From: Bacteroides sp. OM05-12
GTDB lineage: Bacteria; Bacteroidota; Bacteroidia; Bacteroidales; Bacteroidaceae
Assembly: GCF_003438995.1 (NCBI RefSeq)
Contig: NZ_QSUN01000001.1
Coordinates: 310,001 to 374,000 of the forward strand
Direction of reading: 5' to 3'
DNA length: 64,000 nt
The notes beneath the pieces were generated by a model that was given only the letters and a program-made list of their open reading frames with translations, did not search any database and was not told the origin of the DNA. The translations under genes and the position numbers were made by a program. Positions within the stretch are counted from its first letter, which is position 1; the number at the start of each line of letters is the position of its first letter. Positions 43,608 to 51,394 of this stretch are shown here, in pieces.

Positions 43608-44249
43608 TTACTTTTTTCGGATTGTCAGGCAATAGGACTTGTATTTTTCAACGCAGATGTTTCTTTCTAATACCAATCCGTTCTTTTGAAGTAGAACTTC
43701 AATCTCTTCTATTTCATACTTCTTGAAGTTATATTTGGCAATGGGCAGTCTATCCAGATATTTTTTGTAGTGACCTACGATAAGGAACAATGCGTCCGGC
43801 TTCATCACCCGTCTGATTTCCTGCAATCCTTTGTCTATGTCCGACCAGAAATAGTGTGTATTAACGGTATAAATCCTTTCAAAACTTTCGTCTTCAAAAG
43901 GTAAAGAAACAACATCGGCAATGGTCAGATGCATATTCCCGTTTGAGATGGCCTCGTGACTCTTTTGGAGTGCCGTTCTTAGCATATCTTCTGAAATGTC
44001 GATGCCATATAGTTGGGTAGATGGATAGTTCCTGTTCAGGTATCTGATGAGGTATCCGTTGCCGAAGCCAATATCCAGTATTTTATTTCCGGGTTCAATG
44101 AGCAGTAATCTTTCCACTGCATGATATTGCCTCATATTGAGGCAATTCATGATAAAAGTGGATATCTGTCCGCCGAATCCATGCGGATTACCGAACTGGA
44201 CAGCGATGTATTTCATTATTCTGCCCGGCATGGAATTAATGTGCTTCAA
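43608..44249 (-). CDS. class I SAM-dependent methyltransferase
   Basis: A 213-residue methyltransferase of the UbiE/COQ5-like type. Motif I is KILDIGFGNGYL (residues about 56-67), motif II area YGIDISEDML, then LTIADVVSLPFEDESFERIYTVNTHYFW and the EIRRVMKPDALFLIVG helix. The substrate cannot be told. The start at 44249 overlaps the polA stop by 14 bp; internal ATG codons at 44228 and 44216 would remove the overlap, and all keep the domain intact. Probably co-transcribed with polA. Confidence 0.88.
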   Translation of the reverse strand: MKHINSMPGRIMKYIAVQFGNPHGFGGQISTFIMNCLNMRQYHAVERLLLIEPGNKILDIGFGNGYLIRYLNRNYPSTQLYGIDISEDMLRTALQKSHEAISNGNMHLTIADVVSLPFEDESFERIYTVNTHYFWSDIDKGLQEIRRVMKPDALFLIVGHYKKYLDRLPIAKYNFKKYEIEEIEVLLQKNGLVLERNICVEKYKSYCLTIRKK

Positions 44250-47004
44250 GCCAGTTTGTGCCCCAACCGCAATCGGCTTTTAAAGGAACATGCATTTTAT
44301 AAGCATTCTCCATTTCTTCGATAACGATGCGGCCTACCATCTCTTTTTCTTCCGGATAGACACTGAAGTTCAATTCATCATGTACTTGCAGAATCATCTT
44401 CGACTTTATATTCTCCCGTTTGAAGCGTTCGTAAATTCGTATCATTGCCACTTTGATTATATCTGCGGCACTTCCTTGAATCGGTGCATTAATCGCGTTG
44501 CGTTCGGCATATCCCCGCACAATGGCGTTTCGTGAATTGATGTCGGGAAGGAAGCGTTTGCGGTGGAAGATGGTTTCCACATAGCCGTTTTCACGGGCCA
44601 CCTCTATGCTTTTATCCATGTATCTTTTTACGTCCGGATAAGTTTCAAAATAACCGTCTATCAGCTCTTTGGCTTCTTTGCGGTCTACACCCATACGTTC
44701 TGCCAGACCGAACACCGAAATGCCGTAGATGATACCGAAATTAGCGGTTTTTGCCTTACTGCGTTGCTCTCGGGTCACATCATTGATATCTATTTTATAA
44801 ACTTTGGCAGCAGTTGCCGCATGGATATCATAACCGGAAAGGAAAGCATCGATCATATTCTTGTCTTCACTCAAGTGCGCCATGATGCGAAGTTCTATCT
44901 GTGAGTAATCGGCAGAAAAGAACAAACAACCATCTTCCGGTATGAAAGCCTTACGGATTTCCTTGCCGTTCTCATCCCGGATAGGAATATTTTGAAGGTT
45001 CGGATTGCTGGAGCTCAAACGCCCGGTGGCGGTAATCGTTTGATTGAACGAGGTATGAATTTTACCTGTCTTAGGATTAATCAATAAGGGTAGGGCATCT
45101 ATGTAGGTACTCAGCAGCTTTTTTAATCCTCTGTAATCCAATATCTTTTCTATAACCGGATGCTTTCCCCTCAGGCTTTCCAAGACTTCTTCTGAAGTGG
45201 AATACTGACCGGATTTGGTTTTCTTGGCTTTTTCGATGATTTTGAGCTTCTCAAACAGAATTTCGCCTACTTGCTTGGGAGAACTGATGTTGAACTCTAC
45301 TCCGGCAAGTGCATAGATTTCCTGTTCTATTTCGTTCATCTTCTTGGTGAAGTGTTCGGAAGATTGCTGTAAAGCTCCGGTATCGAGGCGTACGCCATTA
45401 CGTTCCATGTAGGCGAGAACCGGTACGAGCGGCATTTCTATGTTGTAGAATAAATCTTCTGCACCGTTCTTTCGTAGTTCATCCTCCAGTATGTTTTTTA
45501 GTTTCAATGTGACATCCGCATCTTCACAAGCATATTTGTAGACTTGTTCGGGTGCAAGGTCTCGCATATTGCCTTGATTCTTTCCTTTGCTTCCGATAAG
45601 TTCTTCTATTTTGATCGTATCATATTTTAAATAGATTTCGGCAAGGTAATCCATTCCATGCCTGAGTTCCGGTTGGAGAACATAGTGGGCTACCATTGTG
45701 TCGAATAGTTTTCCTTTTAGCTCGACACCGTAATTTTGTAACATCAACAAATCGTACTTAATATTTTGACCGACCTTTATCGATTTCTCATTTTCGAATA
45801 CCGGACGAAATGCGTTAACGATTTTTATAGCTTCTTCACGATTTGCCGGAACGGGTACATAGTATGCCTGATTTTCCGCATAGCTAAAGCTCATTCCTAC
45901 TAATTCTGCGGTAATTGGGTCTGTACCTGTTGTCTCCGTATCTAGACTGAGAATTTCTTTTGTAAGTAACTTTTGTAGTAATTCGCTCCTTTTTTCTTCT
46001 GTATCAATGAGTTGATAGTCGTAGTTTAACGTTTCTAAACGTGCGAGATTCGAATATTTTTCTTCAACTGTGCCCTCGTCCGTAAATAAATCAAAGAGAT
46101 TGCCTTGAGTGGGAGCATTAACGGGTTGTTTTTTCTCTGTTTTGAGTACGCGTTCAATTAAAGTACGAAATTCCATCTCTTCGAAAATTTTTCGGAGTGC
46201 TTCTTCATCCGCTTGCTCTCTTACCAGTTCTTCCATTTTCAATTCAATGGGAACATCTATTTTAATGGTTGCAAGAAATTTGGAGAAAGTAATCATCTCT
46301 TTATTATTTTCTACTTTAGTACGAAGTGCACCTTTTAAATCTTCAACATGTTCCAGTAAGTTTTCAATGCTGCCGTATTCGGCGATTAATTTTTGTGCGG
46401 TTTTTTCTCCCACACCCGGACACCCCGGAATATTGTCGGAAGCATCTCCCATGAGTCCGAGCATATCGATGACTTGAGAGGGTGACTGAATGTCGAACTT
46501 AGCTTTCACTTGTTCGACTCCCATTACTTCAAATTCTTTATCTCCGTATTTAGGTCGGTAGATGAAAACATTGTCGGACACCAACTGACCGTAGTCCTTG
46601 TCCGGTGTCATCATGTAGGTTTGTATACCTCGTTTTCCGGCTTCGGTGGCAAGCGTGCCGATAACGTCGTCGGCTTCGTAGCCCGGAACTTCGAGAATAG
46701 GAATGCGGTAAGCATTGATGATTTCTTTTATAATAGGTACGGAGAGCCGGATTGCTTCCGGAGTTTCTTCCCGTTGCGCTTTATATTGTTCGAAGGCAAC
46801 ATGCCGGAAAGTAGGGCCGGCAGGGTCGAAAGCCACTCCTATATGTGATGGATTCTCCTTTTTCAGCACATCTTCAAGCGTATTTACAAAGCCGAGGATG
46901 GCAGAAGTGTTGAATCCTTTTGAGTTGATTCTGGGATTTTTGATGAAAGCATAGTATGCTCTGTATATGAGTGCATAAGCATCCAGTAAGAAAAGTTTCT
47001 CCAT
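44236..47004 (-). CDS. polA: DNA polymerase I
   Basis: A 922-residue family A polymerase used in Okazaki-fragment processing and repair. The N-terminal 5'-3' exonuclease (residues 1-290) contains DAYALIYRAYYA, GYEADDVIGTLA and GDASDNIPG. The 3'-5' exonuclease (about 330-500) keeps the catalytic SLDTETTG and the NIKYDLLML motif, so proofreading is probably active. The polymerase domain (about 520-922) has FSADYSQIELRI, RSKAKTANFGIIYG and QVHDELNFSV. The frame is open to 47031 but the ATG at 47004 fits the family N-terminus (MEKLFLLDAYAL). It diverges from the polyprenyl synthase gene with 95 bp between starts. Confidence 0.97.
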   Translation of the reverse strand: MEKLFLLDAYALIYRAYYAFIKNPRINSKGFNTSAILGFVNTLEDVLKKENPSHIGVAFDPAGPTFRHVAFEQYKAQREETPEAIRLSVPIIKEIINAYRIPILEVPGYEADDVIGTLATEAGKRGIQTYMMTPDKDYGQLVSDNVFIYRPKYGDKEFEVMGVEQVKAKFDIQSPSQVIDMLGLMGDASDNIPGCPGVGEKTAQKLIAEYGSIENLLEHVEDLKGALRTKVENNKEMITFSKFLATIKIDVPIELKMEELVREQADEEALRKIFEEMEFRTLIERVLKTEKKQPVNAPTQGNLFDLFTDEGTVEEKYSNLARLETLNYDYQLIDTEEKRSELLQKLLTKEILSLDTETTGTDPITAELVGMSFSYAENQAYYVPVPANREEAIKIVNAFRPVFENEKSIKVGQNIKYDLLMLQNYGVELKGKLFDTMVAHYVLQPELRHGMDYLAEIYLKYDTIKIEELIGSKGKNQGNMRDLAPEQVYKYACEDADVTLKLKNILEDELRKNGAEDLFYNIEMPLVPVLAYMERNGVRLDTGALQQSSEHFTKKMNEIEQEIYALAGVEFNISSPKQVGEILFEKLKIIEKAKKTKSGQYSTSEEVLESLRGKHPVIEKILDYRGLKKLLSTYIDALPLLINPKTGKIHTSFNQTITATGRLSSSNPNLQNIPIRDENGKEIRKAFIPEDGCLFFSADYSQIELRIMAHLSEDKNMIDAFLSGYDIHAATAAKVYKIDINDVTREQRSKAKTANFGIIYGISVFGLAERMGVDRKEAKELIDGYFETYPDVKRYMDKSIEVARENGYVETIFHRKRFLPDINSRNAIVRGYAERNAINAPIQGSAADIIKVAMIRIYERFKRENIKSKMILQVHDELNFSVYPEEKEMVGRIVIEEMENAYKMHVPLKADCGWGTNWLEAH

Positions 47005-47073
47005 TATTACTATATTCTTTAGTTTTTTCAACGGTAAAAGTACAAAAAAATGCCGTATTAAACGTTTTATTAT

Positions 47074-47081
47074 TACTTTTG
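47074..47081 (+). promoter_or_regulatory. promoter -7 element of the polyprenyl synthase gene
   Basis: TACTTTTG, an exact TAnnTTTG match, 18 bp before the ATG at 47100. This argues against the longer reading frame from 46971. Confidence 0.6.
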
Positions 47082-47099
47082 TGCCTAAATTGTATTTAT

Positions 47100-48074
47100 A
47101 TGGATAAACTGTCTGCGATAGCGTCTCCTGTTGCCGAAGAATTGGAACAATTCAAAGCTCTTTTCGAGCGTTCTTTAGTTAGTTCTGATCCTTTGCTTAA
47201 TCAGGTATTAACTCATATCAAACAAAGAGGAGGGAAGATGATGCGCCCGATTCTTGTGTTGCTGATTGCCAAACTTTTCGGGAAAGCGAAGAATGCTACT
47301 TATCATTCGGCTGTTGCTCTGGAATTGTTGCATACGGCAAGTCTGGTACACGATGATGTGGTTGATGAAAGCGATAAGCGCCGCGGACAAGCCTCTGTTA
47401 ATGCTATTTATAATAATAAGATATCGGTGTTGGTAGGTGATTATTTGCTTGCTACTTGTTTGATGCATGCCAGTCGTACTTCAAATGAGGAGATTGTAGA
47501 GGTTATCGCCTGTTTGGGCCAGGATCTTTCTGAAGGTGAGATTCTGCAATTATCGAATGTAAGCAATGCTACACTCGATGAAAACGTATATTTTGATGTG
47601 ATCCGTAAGAAAACAGCTGCTCTTTTCGCTGCTTGCACCAAAGCTGCCGCATTATCGGTGGATGCTTCTCCGGAGGAGGTGGAAATGGCCCGTTTGTTCG
47701 GTGAATACGTAGGTATTTGCTTTCAGATTAAGGATGATATCTTTGATTATTATGACAGTCTTGAGATTGGGAAACCTACGGGTAATGATATGCGTGAAGG
47801 GAAGTTGACGCTTCCTGCCATTTATGCTTTAAACTCTACTCAGGATGCAGATGCGTTTCGTTTGGCAATAAAGGTAAAATCCGGTGAGGTGACAGGCGAT
47901 GAAATCGCACGTTTAATTGAATATACCAAGCAAAATGGCGGTATAGATTATGCAAAAAGCACTATGATGGCGTACAAAGACCGTGCAAAAGATTTGATTG
48001 CCGATATTAAGAATATCGCTGTGAGAGATGCGCTGTTTTGCTATTTGGACTATGTAGTCAATCGGGTGAAATAA
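47100..48074 (+). CDS. polyprenyl diphosphate synthase
   Basis: A 324-residue trans-isoprenyl diphosphate synthase, which builds the side chain of menaquinone or a related lipid. The first aspartate-rich motif is LVHDDVVDESDKRRG and the second FQIKDDIFDY, both complete; GGKMMRPIL is the IPP-binding region. The size and motifs match the octaprenyl/solanesyl (IspB-like) branch, but chain length cannot be stated. The upstream frame (to 46971) overlaps the polA start and the promoter, so the ATG at 47100 is chosen. Confidence 0.93.
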   Translation: MDKLSAIASPVAEELEQFKALFERSLVSSDPLLNQVLTHIKQRGGKMMRPILVLLIAKLFGKAKNATYHSAVALELLHTASLVHDDVVDESDKRRGQASVNAIYNNKISVLVGDYLLATCLMHASRTSNEEIVEVIACLGQDLSEGEILQLSNVSNATLDENVYFDVIRKKTAALFAACTKAAALSVDASPEEVEMARLFGEYVGICFQIKDDIFDYYDSLEIGKPTGNDMREGKLTLPAIYALNSTQDADAFRLAIKVKSGEVTGDEIARLIEYTKQNGGIDYAKSTMMAYKDRAKDLIADIKNIAVRDALFCYLDYVVNRVK

Positions 48075-48120
48075 ACGTTCTTCCTTAATAAACTTCCTTT
48101 TGTTTTATGGAGTATCGTTC

Positions 48121-48804
48121 TTAGAAAGAATCGTTATTCCAAATTCCGTTGTCTTGTGTCAGGGCAATCTGTATGAGGACTAATGTCTTGGCAAAGGACA
48201 GGTCGTTTCCTTTTCGCATGGCCTCTCCAAGAACAAAACTTTTGCCTATTTCGTTCCAGTTTCTAAATGTTCTCCGGCAGTGCTTATAGGCGGTATCGAT
48301 ATATTGCAAGGCTTCTTTTTCTTCTATGTATTTTGCATCGAAAGAGATTCTTGCTATGGTTACCAGCAGTGCCATATCCCATGCCAGTGTTCCGCGTTCA
48401 TAATCTGATTTTTCGGGTGAGAATATGCCGGTATCTTTTAAACAGGGCAGGCAGTCTGACAGATTATCGGAATACCGGATAAAACGGTCTATCGCCATGT
48501 ATCGCTCTTCCAGTATTTTTTTTCTGTTTTCTTTATCCTCTGCAAGTAAAAAGTAGGGTAAGATTATTTGATAGGTGGCTCTTTCTCCTTCTTGCTCTAT
48601 GTAATGCAGCAGTTCTTTTGCCAAATCCCTTTCTTTTATGTTCCATTTCTTCAGTAAGTATTCCCGTGCTTCTTCCGTGTCCCATCCTGTGGATAGTTGT
48701 TCTGTGTCGAATCCTAATTCTATGGCAAGAGGATAACTGATGGATAATGCAATCTTTCTTCTTTCCGCATTTGTGCTTTGAGAATTTTCCCGCTTTTTGC
48801 TCAT
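48121..48804 (-). CDS. DUF1266 family protein
   Basis: A 227-residue protein without signal peptide or membrane segment. The C-terminal half carries the DUF1266 pattern: AWDMALLVTIARISFDAKYI, EKEALQYIDTAYKHCRRTFR, and WNEIGKSFVLGEAM. The N-terminal part is helical and charged. The function of DUF1266 proteins is not known. The gene is preceded by a highly structured RNA region (48826-49072) whose U-run ends about 25 bp before the start codon, so expression may depend on read-through of that element. Confidence 0.75.
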   Translation of the reverse strand: MSKKRENSQSTNAERRKIALSISYPLAIELGFDTEQLSTGWDTEEAREYLLKKWNIKERDLAKELLHYIEQEGERATYQIILPYFLLAEDKENRKKILEERYMAIDRFIRYSDNLSDCLPCLKDTGIFSPEKSDYERGTLAWDMALLVTIARISFDAKYIEEKEALQYIDTAYKHCRRTFRNWNEIGKSFVLGEAMRKGNDLSFAKTLVLIQIALTQDNGIWNNDSF

Positions 48805-48825
48805 ACTTGCTTGTCATTTATAGAT

Positions 48826-49072
48826 TAATAAAAAGAGCGTGAGGACTGCTACTTCATATCCTCTGCGGGGCTTCGGCAAGCCTTTATGTAGGTATAAGCA
48901 ACAGTCTCACGCTCAATGCCTATATATAACAAGTATATATATGTAAGTGCGTGAGACTCGTTTGCTTATTATCTTCACATAAATTGAATTTTTGCCGAAT
49001 TCCGCAGAAAAGATAATAAAAGAAACGTTCTCTAATATAACGATTTAGCATCTGTCTCTTGATGATAAATCG
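48826..49072 (-). ncRNA. structured leader or stand-alone RNA with alternative helices
   Basis: Leftward RNA candidate of about 245 nt. From the 5' end (high coordinates): a hairpin 49041-49072 (11 of 12 paired), and a perfect 10-bp helix 49010-49019 with 48966-48975. A segment reading AGTCTCACGC (48958-48949) can pair perfectly with GCGTGAGACT (within 48914-48902). That same segment can instead pair with the later CAGTCCTCACGCTC (48848-48835), forming a 13-bp stem with one bulge that encloses a small domain with its own GGCTT/AAGCC hairpin. UUUUU follows at once (48834-48830). The first hairpin begins 4 bases after an exact -7 element. No riboswitch class was recognised. Confidence 0.6.
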
Positions 49073-49075
49073 CTG

Positions 49076-49083
49076 CAAAGATA
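49076..49083 (-). promoter_or_regulatory. promoter -7 element of the DUF1266 leader RNA
   Basis: CAAAGATA on plus reads TATCTTTG on minus, an exact TAnnTTTG match. The predicted start at about 49072 coincides with the first base of the 5' hairpin. Confidence 0.6.
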
Positions 49084-49221
49084 GATAAAAGATTCAAATC
49101 TTTACCTACATTTTATTTATTCTTTCTTAAAGCATTTTATATAGAAGTGTATATCCGATTGTTGTGGCTTTCTCTTTGTCTATGAGGGCGGATTGGTTAT
49201 GATGGAATGGTTGCTTTTCAG

Positions 49222-49380
49222 CATACGGTCGATTGTTGGCAAACGATAGGAGTTCGTAGACAAAGGACCGTACGTTTGCTTACGATCGACCGTATGTTTG
49301 TCTACAATCATCTCGATGTTTTTTTTAATCAACCTGATGATTTTAAAAAACATCGGGGTGTTTTTAAAAAACATCAAGCT
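49222..49380. repeat. composite intergenic repeat, locus 3, modules A and B
   Basis: Module A arms CATACGGTCGATTG (49222-49235) and ATCGACCGTATG (49285-49296) enclose ACGATAGGAGTT, the same centre and orientation as locus 1. Module B (about 49300-49380) has repeated elements GATGTTTTTTTTAATC, GATTTTAAAAAACATC and GTTTTTAAAAAACATC. The 48805-49619 gap holds these, the RNA at 48826-49072 and the other part of the repeat, and no gene. Confidence 0.8.
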
Positions 49381-49385
49381 CATTT

Positions 49386-49614
49386 GAAATCGCCTAAGGG
49401 AGCGTTGTCTATCACTCAAGGGAGTGTTGACTGACGCTTAAGGGAGCGATAGCTTACAGCTACGGGAGCGTTAGGCATCACTCCCTTAGGCGTTTTTGAT
49501 TGGTTTATTCTGCTGATTCAGTTATTAACGAATTTAGTTTAAACTGCCTTCACCTTATCACGCTTTCACCCTTTATGGTTGATTATCAGTTGAATAAAGT
49601 GAAGGCACTTTTTG
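49386..49614. repeat. composite intergenic repeat, locus 3, modules C and D
   Basis: Module C (49386-49496) is an array of alternating GGGAGCG/CACTCCC-type units between CGCCTAAGGGAG and CTCCCTTAGGCG, so the whole array is a large inverted repeat. Module D is inverted relative to locus 2: TGCCTTCACCTTA (49545-49557) and TAAAGTGAAGGCA (49595-49607). It ends 6 bp from the deoC stop codon. Confidence 0.8.
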
Positions 49615-49619
49615 AAAGT

Positions 49620-50531
49620 CTAAAAGAACTTGGTTTCTTCGCCTAATATGTCGGATAATAGAAGGTTGGCCAAACGGCTTGTGCCTAGACGGAACAGTTC
49701 GTTGTTCAGCCATTCCTGACCTAATACTTCCTTTACGATGGTATAGTAAACCAATGCGTCGTGAACGGTATTGAGTCCTCCTGCCGGTTTAAAACCGATT
49801 TTTCTCCCTGTCAGCTGATGATATTCTTTGATAGCTTCGCACATTACGTAGGCGGCTTCGGGTGTGGCGGCAGGCTGTTGTTTTCCTGTCGATGTTTTAA
49901 TGAAATCGGCGCCTGCATACATGGATAGGATAGAAGCCTTTTTGATGTTTGAGGCACTTCCTAAAGCTCCTGTTTCAAGGATTACTTTCATGTGTCTGTC
50001 CTTGCATACTTCTTTTAGTTCTTCTATTTCATCGCACATGGTTTCATAGTCTCCGCTAAGGAATTTACCTACGGAAATCACTATATCTATCTCATTCGCC
50101 CCTTCGCTGATGGCTAATGCCGTTTCTGCTACCTTTACTTCAATAAACGTTTGTGAAGAAGGAAATCCTGCGGATACGGCGGCTATTTTTACGTCGTCGG
50201 CTTCCAGTGTGTCGCTTACAATTCCTGCCATATTGGGATAGACACAGATGGCTGCTACATTGTCCAAATCCGGATATTTATCAACGAACAGGTTTACTTT
50301 TTCAGTGAATTGCATCACGTGTTCCTCTGTATCCGTTGTGTTCAAGGTAGTGAGGTCTATACAGTGGAAGAGGAGTTTTTTTACTTCTTCCGTATTGTTT
50401 TCAGGCACTTTTTTCTCGATGAGTTCGGCTACTTTGGCTTTTACTTCATCGTCATTCAAGTTTGTATTATATTTGCTTAAAGCAACTTCATACTTACTTT
50501 TTTCTTCATGTACATGCTCATGCTTTTCCAT
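49620..50531 (-). CDS. deoC: deoxyribose-phosphate aldolase
   Basis: A 303-residue class I aldolase that cleaves 2-deoxyribose 5-phosphate to acetaldehyde and glyceraldehyde 3-phosphate in deoxynucleoside catabolism. The Schiff-base lysine lies in ADFIKTSTGK. The second catalytic lysine is in GFKPAGGL, and KVILETGAL is a further signature. It has an N-terminal extension of about 50 charged residues compared with the E. coli enzyme, as in the longer DeoC group. Its start overlaps the MazG-like gene by 14 bp, so it is the third gene of the dtd unit. Confidence 0.95.
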   Translation of the reverse strand: MEKHEHVHEEKSKYEVALSKYNTNLNDDEVKAKVAELIEKKVPENNTEEVKKLLFHCIDLTTLNTTDTEEHVMQFTEKVNLFVDKYPDLDNVAAICVYPNMAGIVSDTLEADDVKIAAVSAGFPSSQTFIEVKVAETALAISEGANEIDIVISVGKFLSGDYETMCDEIEELKEVCKDRHMKVILETGALGSASNIKKASILSMYAGADFIKTSTGKQQPAATPEAAYVMCEAIKEYHQLTGRKIGFKPAGGLNTVHDALVYYTIVKEVLGQEWLNNELFRLGTSRLANLLLSDILGEETKFF

Positions 50532-50856
50532 TTTCTGTAAGTTTAGGATTGTTTATATGTCTTTCTTTATCTCTCTTTGTTTTCTTTTCGAGGTTTCGTT
50601 GGAACGCTTCGGTCAGATCCACTCCGGTTTGGTTGGCAAGGCAAAGAAGCACCCATAGCACGTCGGTCATCTCATCTGCAAGGTTACATTCTTCTCCTTT
50701 CTTGAAAGATTGGTCGCCATATTTCCGGGCGATTACACGTGCCAGTTCACCGACTTCTTCTGTCAGCACGGCCATATTTGTAAGTTCGCTGAAATAGCGT
50801 ACCCCATAGGTCTTAATCCATTTATCTACTTCCTCTTGTGCTTCTTTCAGTGTCAT
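50518..50856 (-). CDS. MazG-like nucleotide pyrophosphohydrolase
   Basis: A 112-residue all-alpha NTP pyrophosphohydrolase of the MazG-like/dCTPase fold. The metal-binding pattern is visible as LTEEVGELARVIARKYGD (ExxE) followed by ADEMTDVLWVLLCLAN (ExxD). A basic tail (KKTKRDKERHINN) ends the protein. It probably removes aberrant or excess nucleotides; the exact substrate is unknown. Its ATG shares a base with the dtd stop (TAATG) and its end overlaps deoC by 14 bp, so the three are tightly coupled. Confidence 0.9.
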   Translation of the reverse strand: MTLKEAQEEVDKWIKTYGVRYFSELTNMAVLTEEVGELARVIARKYGDQSFKKGEECNLADEMTDVLWVLLCLANQTGVDLTEAFQRNLEKKTKRDKERHINNPKLTENGKA

Positions 50857-51308
50857 TATTCTTTGTTTTTAGTGTCCATTATAATAGTAACAGGACCGTC
50901 ATTTAAAAGTTCGACTTTCATGTCGGCACCGAATTCTCCTGTTTTCACTTCTTTGCCGAGTGCTATGCTTAATTCACTGCAAAAGGTGTTATAAAGAGGG
51001 ACGGAGATTTCCGGTTTGGCAGCCCGTATATAAGAAGGGCGGTTTCCTTTCTTTGTGGATGCGTGCAGAGTAAACTGGCTGATTACCAGTATGTCACCTC
51101 CTGCGTCTAAGATGGATTTATTCATGACTCCGTTTTCATCGTCAAAAACACGTAGATTTACTATCTTCTTGCATAGCCAATCTATATCTTCTTGATTATC
51201 AGCATATTCAATGCCTACTAGAATCATAAATCCTTGTTGGATTGCCGATTTGCATATTCCGTTGATGGTGACCGATGCCTTGCTTACCCGTTGTATAACT
51301 ACTCTCAT
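50856..51308 (-). CDS. dtd: D-aminoacyl-tRNA deacylase
   Basis: A 150-residue proofreading enzyme that removes D-amino acids (and glycine from mischarged tRNA-Ala) from tRNA. The signature SQFTLHASTKKGNRPSY is present. The C-terminal NDGPVTI contains the Gly-cisPro motif that enforces chiral selection. The length is standard. It begins the three-gene dtd/MazG-like/deoC unit, with a -7 element of its own at 51376-51383, after the uvrC stop. Confidence 0.97.
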   Translation of the reverse strand: MRVVIQRVSKASVTINGICKSAIQQGFMILVGIEYADNQEDIDWLCKKIVNLRVFDDENGVMNKSILDAGGDILVISQFTLHASTKKGNRPSYIRAAKPEISVPLYNTFCSELSIALGKEVKTGEFGADMKVELLNDGPVTIIMDTKNKE

Positions 51309-51375
51309 GATTCAATTCGATTTATTATTCCTGTTGCTTCTGATTATCAGCAGAACTTGATAGGAATTAATACTA

Positions 51376-51383
51376 CAAAGTTA
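51376..51383 (-). promoter_or_regulatory. promoter -7 element of the dtd unit
   Basis: CAAAGTTA on plus reads TAACTTTG on minus, an exact TAnnTTTG match, between the uvrC stop and the dtd start. Confidence 0.6.
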
Positions 51384-51394
51384 AAAATAAACTG

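Noticed and set aside
46971..47099. N-terminal extension of the polyprenyl synthase frame
   Set aside because: It overlaps the divergent polA start and the -7 element at 47074-47081, and adds a hydrophobic stretch not found in the family.
49180..49434. Reading frames of 75-79 codons on both strands
   Set aside because: They lie entirely within the composite repeat (modules A, B and part of C), so the translations are by-products of repeat sequence.
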